Below are positions 40,220 through 49,856 of a stretch of 64,000 nucleotides of DNA, piece by piece. The stretch's first letter is position 1. Each line of letters begins with the position of its first letter. The notes beneath the pieces are model-generated. The model was not told where the DNA came from and did not search any database. It worked only from the letters and a program-made list of their open reading frames with translations. Location: positions 1-64,000 of the forward strand of contig JAKAXD010000002.1 in assembly GCA_021816725.1 (NCBI GenBank), read 5' to 3'. A program made the position numbers and the translations under genes. The DNA comes from Thermoplasmata archaeon (GTDB lineage Archaea > Thermoplasmatota > Thermoplasmata > Thermoplasmatales > GCA-001856825).

Positions 40220-41113
40220 TCAAGAAGGCACCCCTACCCTCCCAGATGCCAGCAAGCTTTCAAGGAATTTGCCCCTTATTTCGTCGTGATTTTTTCCGAT
40301 TACAACGAGAATTATCTTTACCAGGTAGGTGTCTTTTCCAATTTCCTCCACATTACAATTGTACTCGGTAATTTCCTTCATTTTTGAGGCAATTGAATCC
40401 ACTTCCTTTTTGAAATTGGAATAATCAATGCTCTTCATGATTTCCGTCCTGATCTGAATCCTGTTCCTTACAGGGTTCACTGTAGTTGCTCCCTGTATCA
40501 CTATGTTGTTTGGGAGCTTGAGGATCGTTCCATCTTCTTCCAATATTGTGGTGAAATTCATAGAGATGTCGTCTACCGTCCCTGATATTTTCCATCTGAA
40601 TTCGTCCCTCGAGAGAAACTTTGGAGGATAGGATGGCAACATATAGGAGTACTGCCACGTATTGAGCTCAATATAATCCCCCGGAGAAAACGGTTTAGAC
40701 CATATAAGAAGAATCCCACTGAAGAAATTAGAAAGTATTTGCTGTGCAGCCAGTCCAATTATCGCGCCTCCAAATGCACTACCCAAGATGACAGAACTTA
40801 GGTCCACCCCCAGAAGATCCAGAATGACAAGCAGGATGATGAAGTAACCCAAAATTGATACCAGGAATACAAGGGGTTTTGCATATTTCTTCTCTACCCT
40901 CCTTTCAAGTGTTACTAGTAAGGCCTTCATTATTAATCGGAGGATTATGTAAAGTATCAGGCCAAAAAGGGCTGCCTGTATGATATCTGTATATTGCGTG
41001 TAGCCTGCAGGTATGACAGGTTTCGTCCTAGTGAAGAAGAAAACCAGAGCTATCATTGCCAGCCCGGTGAGAATTATCCACCAAAACCGACTCGCAATGC
41101 TTCTCTTCTCCAT
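40220..41113 (-). CDS. MscS-family mechanosensitive channel
   Basis: 297 aa; LGSAFGGAIIGLAAQQILSNFFSGILLIWSKPFSPGDYIEL...LKLPNNIVIQGATTV. Confidence 0.92.
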   Translation of the reverse strand: MEKRSIASRFWWIILTGLAMIALVFFFTRTKPVIPAGYTQYTDIIQAALFGLILYIILRLIMKALLVTLERRVEKKYAKPLVFLVSILGYFIILLVILDLLGVDLSSVILGSAFGGAIIGLAAQQILSNFFSGILLIWSKPFSPGDYIELNTWQYSYMLPSYPPKFLSRDEFRWKISGTVDDISMNFTTILEEDGTILKLPNNIVIQGATTVNPVRNRIQIRTEIMKSIDYSNFKKEVDSIASKMKEITEYNCNVEEIGKDTYLVKIILVVIGKNHDEIRGKFLESLLASGRVGVPS

Positions 41114-41212
41114 GATAGGGCACCAAATTATCTGATAAAAGTTTTATCGGTTTAAATCGGAGCACGGGATTGGACTAATCAAATTAAATATTTTGATTTA
41201 ATTCATGGGAGA

Positions 41213-41857
41213 ATGGCCACTTACACCGTGACTTACAAGAAGAGCAATTTTTCAAGGAAGGAGCTACAGGACATTGCAATTTCAGTAATCACGCTTTCTG
41301 TGGCTCTATTCCTCATCATATATCGTTCTACTTTTAGGGTCAACGGCATTCCCATAAAACTGCAGATCCTCCCTGCACTTGGAATTGCCTTCCTAATGAC
41401 CATAACCGCCTTCCTGATACACGAGATGAGTCATAAGTTCACTGCTATACATTACGGTGCTTGGTCTGAGTTCAGAATGTGGCCAATGGGATTGGTCCTT
41501 ACAATAATTACAGGACTCATTGGGTTCCTCTTTGCACTCCCTGGCGCAGTCTATTTTGCCAGTTATAGAAATCCGATTAAGGAAGGGAAGATTGCAGTCG
41601 CAGGCCCCATTGCAAACCTTGTGATGGGAGCTGTCCTGCTTCCCCTGTTACTATTTGTACCCATGACATTTGGCCCATATGCTGCAGTTTTCTTCCTGGT
41701 ATATATAAACCTCTGGCTGGGATTGTTCAACTTATTGCCGATTCCGCCCCTAGATGGAAGTAAAGTCTTTGCCTGGAACAAGTCATATTGGGGGGTCATT
41801 TTCGGCATCGCTGCCATCATGGTGATTTACTTCTTCCTGAATTTTGGGGTGATCTAG
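41213..41857 (+). CDS. Site-2 protease family (M50) metalloprotease
   Basis: 214 aa; TAFLIHEMSHKFTAIHYG (HExxH), VAGPIANLVMG, GLFNLLPIPPLDGSKVF. Confidence 0.92.
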   Translation: MATYTVTYKKSNFSRKELQDIAISVITLSVALFLIIYRSTFRVNGIPIKLQILPALGIAFLMTITAFLIHEMSHKFTAIHYGAWSEFRMWPMGLVLTIITGLIGFLFALPGAVYFASYRNPIKEGKIAVAGPIANLVMGAVLLPLLLFVPMTFGPYAAVFFLVYINLWLGLFNLLPIPPLDGSKVFAWNKSYWGVIFGIAAIMVIYFFLNFGVI

Positions 41858-41929
41858 TTCCATCCTAAGTTCGAAGCATTACTAATTGTATTTGTAGCCT
41901 CGATTTTGGGAATGAAGACCTTCCCCACT

Positions 41930-42589
41930 TCATGATTTGTCAGCCGATTCAGATTTTTCCGTGTTCCTCCTCTTTGCGTACCACCTGTAGAGGAAGTATA
42001 TGAAGAAGGCAACAATGAATATTGCAAGCAGAAACAATCCTATCTTCTCTATGATTGGAACAAGTGTATCCCATGATTTCCCCAGTACATACCCGCCTGC
42101 GGCCAGCGCTGTAGACCATATAAGGGATCCAGTGAAGGTAAATATTGAAAATTTCACAACGTTCATCTTTGATACACCTGCTGGGATGCTCATATAGGAC
42201 CTGAAACCTGGCACAAATCGCCCGAAGAATACAGTCCATTCTCCCTTTGCATCAAACCACTTCTCCGTTCTCACAAGATGCTCCTCCCTTAGGCCAACGT
42301 ACTTTCCTATGAAGAGAATCAGTGGCCTTCCACCATACACAGAAATATAGTACAACAGAAGATTTCCTACAAACCCTCCGATGGATCCAGATAAGACATA
42401 TAATGTAAAGAGACCTAAATTGCCCGTTGAGAGGAAGCCTGCAAAGACCATTATTACTTCCGAAGGAAATGGGAGTCCTATTCCTTCCAGTACCATGAGC
42501 AGGAATACCCCTGCAGGACCCATCGTACTCATAAGTTCAAGGGACTCTTGAATCAAGTATGAGATTATGCCAGATATAGTAAAGACCAA
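41930..42589 (-). CDS. DedA-family membrane protein
   Basis: 219 aa; GVFLLMVLEGIGLPFPSEVIMVFAG, FFGRFVPGFRSYMSIPAGVSKMN. Confidence 0.93.
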   Translation of the reverse strand: MVFTISGIISYLIQESLELMSTMGPAGVFLLMVLEGIGLPFPSEVIMVFAGFLSTGNLGLFTLYVLSGSIGGFVGNLLLYYISVYGGRPLILFIGKYVGLREEHLVRTEKWFDAKGEWTVFFGRFVPGFRSYMSIPAGVSKMNVVKFSIFTFTGSLIWSTALAAGGYVLGKSWDTLVPIIEKIGLFLLAIFIVAFFIYFLYRWYAKRRNTEKSESADKS

Positions 42590-42740
42590 TCTAGTTCAAA
42601 CTCGTTATGCAAACTAGTTAATAAACTTAGATTTACTAAAGTGTACCCGTATTGCTTCTTTCTAATTGATAACGCCTGCGGTTACAGTTTTAATATACTT
42701 TGCCATAGCATTAACAACTGACAGTCATCTTGGGGAAATA

Positions 42741-43370
42741 ATGAAAGTAGATATCAATGAAAGAATGATGGCCCTTAGCAGGAAGTATTCGCACTATGGA
42801 GAGATCCATGACTACAGCAAGGATGGGAGTACCGAAGACGTAAATATTCCTTGGAGCACTGCAAAATTGATTACGCTGGAAAGGGATAGGTACAGTTGTC
42901 GGATCTGCGGCAAATCGCCAATAATATCGGAGAACAAGGGCGGAGTTGAAAGACTGCGAGTGGAGGTCGAGGTTCACCACATAATCCCCAGAATTGCCGG
43001 TGGCTCAAATTCCACAAGTAATCTCATAACTCTTTGCAAGGATTGCCATATAAAAACATTCAAAAATAACTATACTGGGGTTCCGTCATTCGATATAAAA
43101 TTAGATCAGGGAGTTGAAGTATTAACAAACAGCGTCATACTGCTCAAGTACGGCAGCAACTGCAAGAAACACCCTATTTCTGCGTTCCATTACAAGGATA
43201 GAGACATCTTGCTGAAGGAACCACTTGATTGCGAAATCTGTGACTTCCCAAGTCTGAAGAGGGTTTATGACGTAATCTTTCAAAGAGACCTGGATATCGA
43301 GGAAATTATAATCAAAGATAAAAATAAAAAATATATCGTGGGAATTATTGAAAAACAAAATTCCCTTTAG
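42741..43370 (+). CDS. HNH endonuclease
   Basis: ERDRYSCRICGK...VEVEVHHIIPRIAGGSNSTSNLITLCKDCHIKTF; ORF opens at 42666 but ATG 42741 (MKVDINERM) is the more likely start. Confidence 0.87.
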   Translation: MKVDINERMMALSRKYSHYGEIHDYSKDGSTEDVNIPWSTAKLITLERDRYSCRICGKSPIISENKGGVERLRVEVEVHHIIPRIAGGSNSTSNLITLCKDCHIKTFKNNYTGVPSFDIKLDQGVEVLTNSVILLKYGSNCKKHPISAFHYKDRDILLKEPLDCEICDFPSLKRVYDVIFQRDLDIEEIIIKDKNKKYIVGIIEKQNSL

Positions 43371-43792
43371 AATCTGCTTCTGCTGTAATTTCTGTTATTA
43401 TTGAAGCTTCTCCTGGGTCTTCTATCAACCTCATCTGGTTGATATTCTTTCTCGCTCATGTCAACAGACTCATTAACTGATTCAACTGCCGTGTCTGCCT
43501 TCTTTATTGCTCCGTACTTTCCTACGTTGAGTCTCATGTGTCCCCTGACAAAGCTTACGTACCCATTTTCGACGATAATACTATCGCCGTTCTCTACCTG
43601 GCTTACTTGTTCATTCCAGAGTGACATTGTCACTTTTCCAGTCTCGTCGCCTAGGACTGCCTCGGTAACTTTTTTCTGTTCGCCATATCTTGTCTGTATG
43701 TCTTTAGCCTCGCCAACATTCAAAACTTTTGCCAAAACAGTCACTCTCTTGGATCCCTGGTTGAGATCCTTCACTTTTGTAAATTCGTCCAT
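43367..43792 (-). CDS. Single-stranded DNA-binding OB-fold protein (RPA/SSB-like)
   Basis: 141 aa; DLNQGSKRVTVLAKVLNVGEAKDIQTRYGEQKKVTEAVLGDETGKVTMSLWNEQ, acidic linker, Arg-rich C-terminus. Confidence 0.88.
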   Translation of the reverse strand: MDEFTKVKDLNQGSKRVTVLAKVLNVGEAKDIQTRYGEQKKVTEAVLGDETGKVTMSLWNEQVSQVENGDSIIVENGYVSFVRGHMRLNVGKYGAIKKADTAVESVNESVDMSEKEYQPDEVDRRPRRSFNNNRNYSRSRF

Positions 43793-43936
43793 ATACTACC
43801 AATCCTTTGTCTAGAGCTATTAGCTCATCATCTTCAGGTTAACGTCCTTATTAACCTTTTCTCCTTCAAAAATTTACAATAAACCCCATTAACCATTCCA
43901 TATCAGAAAAATTTACCAAATAAAAATCAAATATTT

Positions 43937-43955
43937 CGCAGTTTTATGAACTGCG
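43937..43955. other. Perfect 7-bp stem, 5-nt loop hairpin in an AT-rich intergenic region
   Basis: CGCAGTT-TTATG-AACTGCG between the SSB and speD genes. Confidence 0.5.
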
Positions 43956-44164
43956 TTAACCTACTTATCCAAAAGAAGTATGAGATTCATAAATTTAACA
44001 CTTATTAGATGTTCCAATATTCCGAATTTTTTACAATGAAATTTTGAAAGTAAGTGATTTTACAAATACAAATTATATTGCTTGCTATTTATTTGAAAAT
44101 TCTTTAACACTAAAAAATTAAACTTTATATATAAGTAAACCTTGAGAGAACTCGGTGAAAACTG

Positions 44165-44554
44165 TTGTCAATAGGGATTCATCTTGTTGGTGATCTTCAG
44201 GGGGTGTCACCCGAGAAGATTTCGCACACAGATACAATGCAGGAGATCATGGAATCTGCTGTAAAGTTCGGGAAACTAACTAAAATCAGGTCTTACTATC
44301 ACCAGTTCACCCCAAGTGGAGTAAGTGGTATCATATTGCTAGCAGAATCACACCTCAGTTTTCATACTTGGCCCGAATACGGGCTGGTGGCTTTGGATAT
44401 TTTCACCTGTGGACCAACCGAAAATGCTGAATCTGCAATGGAATATATCCTGGGAAAACTGACTCCTTCCAGTATAGAATATAAAAGAATCGAAAGAGGG
44501 GTGGATTTTCCAAGGGGGAATCAGAAAGAGAAAGCGATTGAAGCTACTGCCTAG
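44165..44554 (+). CDS. speD: S-adenosylmethionine decarboxylase proenzyme
   Basis: 129 aa, TTG start; GIHLVGDLQGV, LAESHLSFHTWPEYGLVALDIFTCG. Confidence 0.94.
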   Translation: MSIGIHLVGDLQGVSPEKISHTDTMQEIMESAVKFGKLTKIRSYYHQFTPSGVSGIILLAESHLSFHTWPEYGLVALDIFTCGPTENAESAMEYILGKLTPSSIEYKRIERGVDFPRGNQKEKAIEATA

Positions 44555-45057
44555 AATAGGTATTCGAGAAGGGAGGTTAATTGTAGTCCTTTCTCCCATT
44601 TCATCATGTAAGCGCCGCTCCTTGTTACTTCCAGCTTCGGGATGATCTTTGCAAACATTCTGTACTTTCCTTCATACTCTGAATCGAATGTAAATACTCT
44701 CCATGGGTCACCATTAACACTCTTTAACCTGTATGCATAAAGGGGCATTACACCAGTCTTTGAAATCATCTCTACATATTCTTCTGCTTGATCCTGAGAA
44801 CGGTGAGAGGAGGAGGAGAAATTGAGGGTCCGTTCTTTAGAGCTCTTGATCTCAATAGGAATGCTCAAGTCTTGCCGGATAATTATTATGTCAAAACCGT
44901 GGCTTCCGGCTGCCCTTACAACAAGAAATGGTTTTGATTTGATCTTCTTCTTAATGTCTTCTCTTATCCATCCGATCTTTCCGAGTTTGTCATCGTTTCC
45001 TGCCAGTATAAGCTTCAGCTCTCTTTCATAGACTGTTCCGTTTGCCGCGATTTCCAC
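44551..45057 (-). CDS. hjc: Archaeal Holliday junction resolvase
   Basis: 168 aa; YERELKLIL, FLVVRAAGSHGFDIIIIRQDLSIPIEIKSSKERTL catalytic core. Confidence 0.85.
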   Translation of the reverse strand: MEIAANGTVYERELKLILAGNDDKLGKIGWIREDIKKKIKSKPFLVVRAAGSHGFDIIIIRQDLSIPIEIKSSKERTLNFSSSSHRSQDQAEEYVEMISKTGVMPLYAYRLKSVNGDPWRVFTFDSEYEGKYRMFAKIIPKLEVTRSGAYMMKWEKGLQLTSLLEYLF

Positions 45058-45060
45058 CTC

Positions 45061-46014
45061 TCATTTCGTACCCTTACCATATAAGTAACCAAGAAAGCTC
45101 TCAAGCTGTATAATTTCCCTTGCCCCCTCAGATATCCTGAAATCAATTTCTCCAAGGACAAAGAGAATATCGGACTTCAATTCGTCTTCAACAGGAAGAT
45201 CATATATTACCCTATGGAATTGTTCCACCACGTCCTGTCCGGAGATCCCCTGTTTGATTACAGCTTCCTCAAGCATTGATCTTGCCTTTGAAACATCCCC
45301 TTTCAATGCAAGTGTCAAAACCTGAACTGCCCAGTCCTTATGAACCAGACCCGCGGCCTCGTAGATTGAGTTAACTGTTATCTTTGAGGAGTAGGTGGCT
45401 GCAACTTGGAGCGTGTTAATCGCCTTTCTCATGTCCCCATAAGAGAGCTCTGCTATTACATCAAGAGACTTTTTCTCATACTCTATGCCTTCTTTCTTAA
45501 GTATCTCAGCAAGCGCAGAAACAACTGCTTCAGCCGGAATAGCTTTGAACCTAAATATGGCTGTCCTCGACTGTATCGGCTCTATTATCTTAGATGAGTA
45601 GTTGCAGGATATTATGAACCTTGTTGTTCTTGTAAAATTTTCCATTGTTCTTCTCAATGCGGCCTGAGCCTCATCAGTCATATAATCTGCTTCATCGAGG
45701 AATAGTATTTTGAACCCGAGAGGATTTGTCGGCAGAATTCTCGAATAGTCCTTTACCGTTTCCCTCACCATCTTTATTCCCCTATCATCGGACGCATTAA
45801 GCTCAAGAAAATTCTCCTTCCAATCTTCCCCAAAGAATTCCCTTGCGAGAACTGTTGCTGCTGTTGTTTTCCCAGTTCCAGGCGGTCCTGAAAAGAGCAG
45901 ATGAGGAATGTTCTTCTGCTGGATGTAGCTTTTGAGCCTTTCAGTGACAACGGTCTGGCCAATAACCTCAGCTAGCCTCTTTGGCCTATACTTCTCTATC
46001 CAGATCTCGTCCAT
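45061..46014 (-). CDS. rfcS: Replication factor C small subunit
   Basis: 317 aa; WIEKYRPKRLAEVIGQ, LLFSGPPGTGKTTAATVLARE, FLDEADYMTDEAQAALRRTMENF, FIISCNYSSKIIEPIQSR. Confidence 0.97.
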   Translation of the reverse strand: MDEIWIEKYRPKRLAEVIGQTVVTERLKSYIQQKNIPHLLFSGPPGTGKTTAATVLAREFFGEDWKENFLELNASDDRGIKMVRETVKDYSRILPTNPLGFKILFLDEADYMTDEAQAALRRTMENFTRTTRFIISCNYSSKIIEPIQSRTAIFRFKAIPAEAVVSALAEILKKEGIEYEKKSLDVIAELSYGDMRKAINTLQVAATYSSKITVNSIYEAAGLVHKDWAVQVLTLALKGDVSKARSMLEEAVIKQGISGQDVVEQFHRVIYDLPVEDELKSDILFVLGEIDFRISEGAREIIQLESFLGYLYGKGTK

Positions 46015-46111
46015 TTCCTCTGGTAATCATAGTTTACGAATAAATAACCTTTCTTGGATTGAACTAAGAAGGATTTTATATTCCAAATCATTTTCCTGAA
46101 AGGTAATACAA

Positions 46112-46627
46112 ATGGTAAGAAAGCCGGGAAGGATGTACAGGAAGATCACCGGACCAGCATATACGAAAAGGGAATACATGGGAGGAGTTCCAGCATCAAG
46201 GATACAACAGTATGTTGCTGGTGACATCAATGGAAATTACGATGTAGAACTGCGTCTGGTTGCAGAAGAATCCTGCCAGATCCGGCATACTGCTCTAGAA
46301 GCAGCGAGGGTAAAATCCAACAGGCTGCTAATAAGGGATTTCGGAGAGAAGGGTTACTTTATGAGAGTTAGGCCATTCCCCCACCATGTCATAAGGGAGC
46401 ATAAGATGGCTACCGGAGCTGGGGCAGACAGAATATCTAGTGGGATGAGCTTGGCGTTTGGACGCCCAGTTGGCACAGCTGCCAGAGTAAAGAGAGGTTC
46501 TACAATACTCATAGTTAGGATTCCAAAATCTGGGATGGACAGGGCAAAGGAAGCACTAAGGATGGCTTCCCATAAGATACCGACGCCTTCAAGGGTGGAC
46601 GTTATAGATCTGACTAATCCGTCCTGA
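46112..46627 (+). CDS. rpl10e: Ribosomal protein L10e (uL16)
   Basis: 171 aa; RKPGRMYRKITGPAYTKREYMGGVPASRIQQY, MRVRPFPHHVIREHKMATGAGADRISSGM. Confidence 0.97.
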   Translation: MVRKPGRMYRKITGPAYTKREYMGGVPASRIQQYVAGDINGNYDVELRLVAEESCQIRHTALEAARVKSNRLLIRDFGEKGYFMRVRPFPHHVIREHKMATGAGADRISSGMSLAFGRPVGTAARVKRGSTILIVRIPKSGMDRAKEALRMASHKIPTPSRVDVIDLTNPS

Positions 46628-47213
46628 TTTTAATAGTGTTCTTGAATTCCTTCTCTATCAGTGAAAGCTCGGCCTTCCCCATAGTATTCTTGTTCAGTGA
46701 AAGGATGAAAATTCCGTTCCTATCCAGGACTTTATCCTTAAGAACTGTAAGGAACCGGATGACGTTCTGAACAGAGTTAGAAGTGGAAAAGATGTAATCA
46801 AGGCAGTCAATGTACAATACCCCCCTTTCGGTAAAATTGTTTATCACAAATTCCTGAATCTGGCTGAGCTGGGCAGGATTGAAGCCACCGAGAGATTCTT
46901 CATAGGTAATAGGAGCAAATTTTACATTCTTAAACGAAGCTATATTACTCTTTGTGTCCCTGCTCATGACTATTAACGGGACACCCTGCTCCGCTATGCC
47001 AGATACGATCTCCATTCCCTTGGTGTTCCTCTTCTCATACACTAAATACGTCTCACCATAAACCAGCTTGATGGCCGTCTCGTCATTATCACCTTGACTT
47101 TCCCTTTCCAACTTTTTGATGAACTCTTCGCTGATTCCGTAGGATCTTGCGACATCAATTGCGAATTTTAACCCGTCCTTGTATCCTTCCTTGTATACTT
47201 TATTATCGCTCAT
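46614..47213 (-). CDS. DUF835-domain protein
   Basis: 199 aa; FVINNFTERGVLYIDCLDYIFSTSNSVQNVIRFLTVLKDKVLDRNGIFILSLN. Confidence 0.75.
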   Translation of the reverse strand: MSDNKVYKEGYKDGLKFAIDVARSYGISEEFIKKLERESQGDNDETAIKLVYGETYLVYEKRNTKGMEIVSGIAEQGVPLIVMSRDTKSNIASFKNVKFAPITYEESLGGFNPAQLSQIQEFVINNFTERGVLYIDCLDYIFSTSNSVQNVIRFLTVLKDKVLDRNGIFILSLNKNTMGKAELSLIEKEFKNTIKIRTD

Positions 47214-48049
47214 TTCCTTGGCATTTCTAGATAAGAAACGACTTCTTGAATGATTCGTGCAGCAAGCATGGATGTGTTGCCATTGTCAAATAATGGCGTT
47301 ATCTCATTAACATCAAGACCAATCAGGTTGTTTCCCACGGAGTCAAGGATATCCATTACAACCATAGGATTAAGACCGAAAGGCTCAGGCGTTCCAACTC
47401 CTGGGGCAAAAGCAGGGTCAAAACCATCAAAATCTATAGATAAGTAAACGGGGGATTTGCAGAATTCGTTGAGAAATGCCTTTAATTTCCTGCCATCCGC
47501 ATTTACCTCGTAACTGGTAAAGTACTTCTGCGTTCCCCCTTTTACTTCCTCTGGTGAAACGGATCTGATTCCTATTGATACAACATTTTCCTTGCCGACC
47601 ACTTCGCTAACCCTTCGGGCGACACACGCATGAGACAACCGGTCCCCCATATATGAGTCCCTGTAATCTGTGTGTGCATCTATGAATATTACCTTGCTCT
47701 TGATTCTCTTGATAGCGCCGTAAGTGATACTGTGTTCCCCGCCCATCATTATCGGGAATTTATGGTCTGAAACTATTCCGTCCACAACAGAATATACCTC
47801 TTCAGTCATCTCTTCCGGTTTATGATATTCGTCTAAATCCCCCAAATCATATATGCCTGAATTCTTGGTGTCTACACACCTGTAGACCGAATAACTCTCC
47901 ATATTGTAGGAAGCCTTCCGTATTTCATTTGGGGCTAGTTTTGCCCCAGATCTGAAAGATACAGTAGAATCGAAAGGAACCCCGAATACTACGTACCTGG
48001 AATCTTCGTAGCTGTCAGATGAGTCACAAAACTTCAGACGAGAGGGCAT
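47210..48049 (-). CDS. speB: Agmatinase (ureohydrolase family)
   Basis: 279 aa; FGVPFDSTVSFRSGAKLAPNEIRKAS, MMGGEHSITYGAIK, FIDAHTDYRDSY, YLSIDFDGFDPAFAPGVGTPEPFGL. Confidence 0.95.
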   Translation of the reverse strand: MPSRLKFCDSSDSYEDSRYVVFGVPFDSTVSFRSGAKLAPNEIRKASYNMESYSVYRCVDTKNSGIYDLGDLDEYHKPEEMTEEVYSVVDGIVSDHKFPIMMGGEHSITYGAIKRIKSKVIFIDAHTDYRDSYMGDRLSHACVARRVSEVVGKENVVSIGIRSVSPEEVKGGTQKYFTSYEVNADGRKLKAFLNEFCKSPVYLSIDFDGFDPAFAPGVGTPEPFGLNPMVVMDILDSVGNNLIGLDVNEITPLFDNGNTSMLAARIIQEVVSYLEMPRK

Positions 48050-48436
48050 CTAAACCCGCATCAGCCTTCTCTTTCCCATTGATTCCCAGTATTCAACCTC
48101 GACTCCGCTGGCAGCTCTGTCCTTGAATTCATCTGGGATAGGAATACTAAATTGCTCGAATGTCTCCATGTCCATGAAAAGTCCTTCATTTTGAGATATG
48201 CTGAGTATCTGCGCTGTCTTCTTTTCTATTATGGGTACCTTGACCTTGTGTTTAGTTGGATACACTACACTCCTCTTCTGATTGTCAAAGATACCTATTG
48301 CAACAATTCTCGCCTTGGCTTCGCCATGTTTCCCTGGTTTAGAAGTTGTGATTTCTACTATTTTGCACGGCTCATCATCTATAAGAATGTACTTGTTTTC
48401 CTTTAATTCCCTGACCTCTTGATCTTGCCAAGTCAT
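48050..48436 (-). CDS. eif5A: Translation initiation factor 5A
   Basis: 128 aa; [29 protein letters not shown] (hypusination loop), CDS abuts agmatinase. Confidence 0.97.
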   Translation of the reverse strand: MTWQDQEVRELKENKYILIDDEPCKIVEITTSKPGKHGEAKARIVAIGIFDNQKRSVVYPTKHKVKVPIIEKKTAQILSISQNEGLFMDMETFEQFSIPIPDEFKDRAASGVEVEYWESMGKRRLMRV

Positions 48437-48461
48437 TTATTATCTCTGGTTAAAGATAGTG

Positions 48462-48475
48462 CTTTATATATATGT
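48462..48475 (-). promoter_or_regulatory. Candidate TATA box for eIF5A-speB-DUF835 transcription
   Basis: CATATATATAAAGC (minus strand) about 26-40 nt upstream of the eIF5A start. Confidence 0.5.
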
Positions 48476-48732
48476 TGGGGATTCAACACGGCTAAGGACA
48501 CTCTAAATGACTGAAGGTAAGACAGTGAGATGAAGAAATTTTTATTCAATGTATGGAAAGAGAGTCCGTACAGGTTTATTCAAAGCCTTAATATTAATCG
48601 AATTCCCAATGAATTTTTGAGATGGTACCGTTAAGGGACCCATTGAAATTGCCGTTGGAAGTCATTCGAAAACGAGCTGTAGCTGGTAGAGTTACAGGTA
48701 CACTATTATATTAAATTCAGTGATGCTTTCAC

Positions 48733-49074
48733 ATGACAAAGGTACTTTACCTGATAATGAGTGGGGAAGAGGCGTCCACAAGATTTGATACTGCGATATA
48801 TTCTGCAATGAAACTAAATGAAGAGAAGAGGTTTGAAAGTTTAAAGATTCTGTTCTTTGGGGATAGTGAGATACTGCTCGCGAAGGCTACCGGCCAGAGA
48901 GCTGAGTACCTGAAGACGCTCATAGAAGGGGGAGTAATTGATTCTGCCTGTGTCGGAGTAGCGAAAAGCAGGGATATAGCAGTAGAAATACAACAAAAAG
49001 GAGTAAGCTTAAAAAATTACAGGGACAGAATTTCTCACTACATCTCAGAAGGATTTACAGTCATATCCTTTTGA
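48733..49074 (+). CDS. DsrE-like protein
   Basis: 113 aa; VLYLIMSGEEASTRFDTAIYSAMKLNEEKRFESLKILFFGDSEILLA...YLKTLIEGGVIDSACVGVAKS. Confidence 0.65.
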   Translation: MTKVLYLIMSGEEASTRFDTAIYSAMKLNEEKRFESLKILFFGDSEILLAKATGQRAEYLKTLIEGGVIDSACVGVAKSRDIAVEIQQKGVSLKNYRDRISHYISEGFTVISF

Positions 49075-49084
49075 TATTGGGGCT

Positions 49085-49576
49085 CTACCTGCCAGTGCTG
49101 CCAGATGGAATAGGGTCTTCAATTATCTTGCTGGTTACATTTATCCTGACTCCTCCGCGTTTTAAGATAATCGATACATTGCAGTACTTTTCCTGGCTCA
49201 GGCTGATTGCCCTGTCAAGGCTCTCCTGCTTTACCTTACCATGGACAACGTACTCTAAATTGATATCCGTAAACACCTTGGGATGCTCAGGAGCTCTAGT
49301 CCCATCTGCAATGACTTCTAGCCCCACAACAGGTTCTTTCTTCTTCTTTAGTATTGACAATACATCCATTGCCGTGCACCCGCACATAGCCTGTAACAGC
49401 ATCTCTGTCGGGGAACTCCCTTTTTGCTGTTCCTTATCATCTGAGAAGTCTAATATTGTATAGCGGTTTGAATCGCCTGAGGCAATAAAACTCATATCCT
49501 TCATCCATTCTACTTTACCCCGCATGCACAGCAAATAATCAATGGTATTTATTCTTATAGAAGCTGCATATAACAA
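49085..49576 (-). CDS. OsmC/Ohr-family protein
   Basis: 163 aa; SSPTEMLLQAMCGCTAMDVLSILKKKKEPVVGLEVIADGTRA...SQEKYCNVSIILKRG (paired reactive Cys). Confidence 0.92.
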   Translation of the reverse strand: MLYAASIRINTIDYLLCMRGKVEWMKDMSFIASGDSNRYTILDFSDDKEQQKGSSPTEMLLQAMCGCTAMDVLSILKKKKEPVVGLEVIADGTRAPEHPKVFTDINLEYVVHGKVKQESLDRAISLSQEKYCNVSIILKRGGVRINVTSKIIEDPIPSGSTGR

Positions 49577-49856
49577 GGAAACTCACCTTTATTTTAATTT
49601 TCTTAAATTGTTTTCCCGAAAAGAGTACAAACTGACTAATGAACTCACTCCATTATGCACTAACCGAGCAAATATGATAAGAAAGCTAATGAGCGCCCCT
49701 TACTGCATTCATGGAAGTAGCCTTTATACCGACAAGCAGTATACACAGATTATTCACCCCATGATCTAAGTGGGATCCCAGCCTGATCCGAGGATTTCAT
49801 GCAATGAACGAACTTACGCAAAGAAATGATTAATACAGTAATTCTAATGGCGACCG

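Noticed and set aside
41177-41198. AATCAAA-TTAAATAT-TTTGATT inverted repeat upstream of the small site-2 protease
   Set aside because: AT-only style symmetry around a likely TATA box; not distinguishable from chance.
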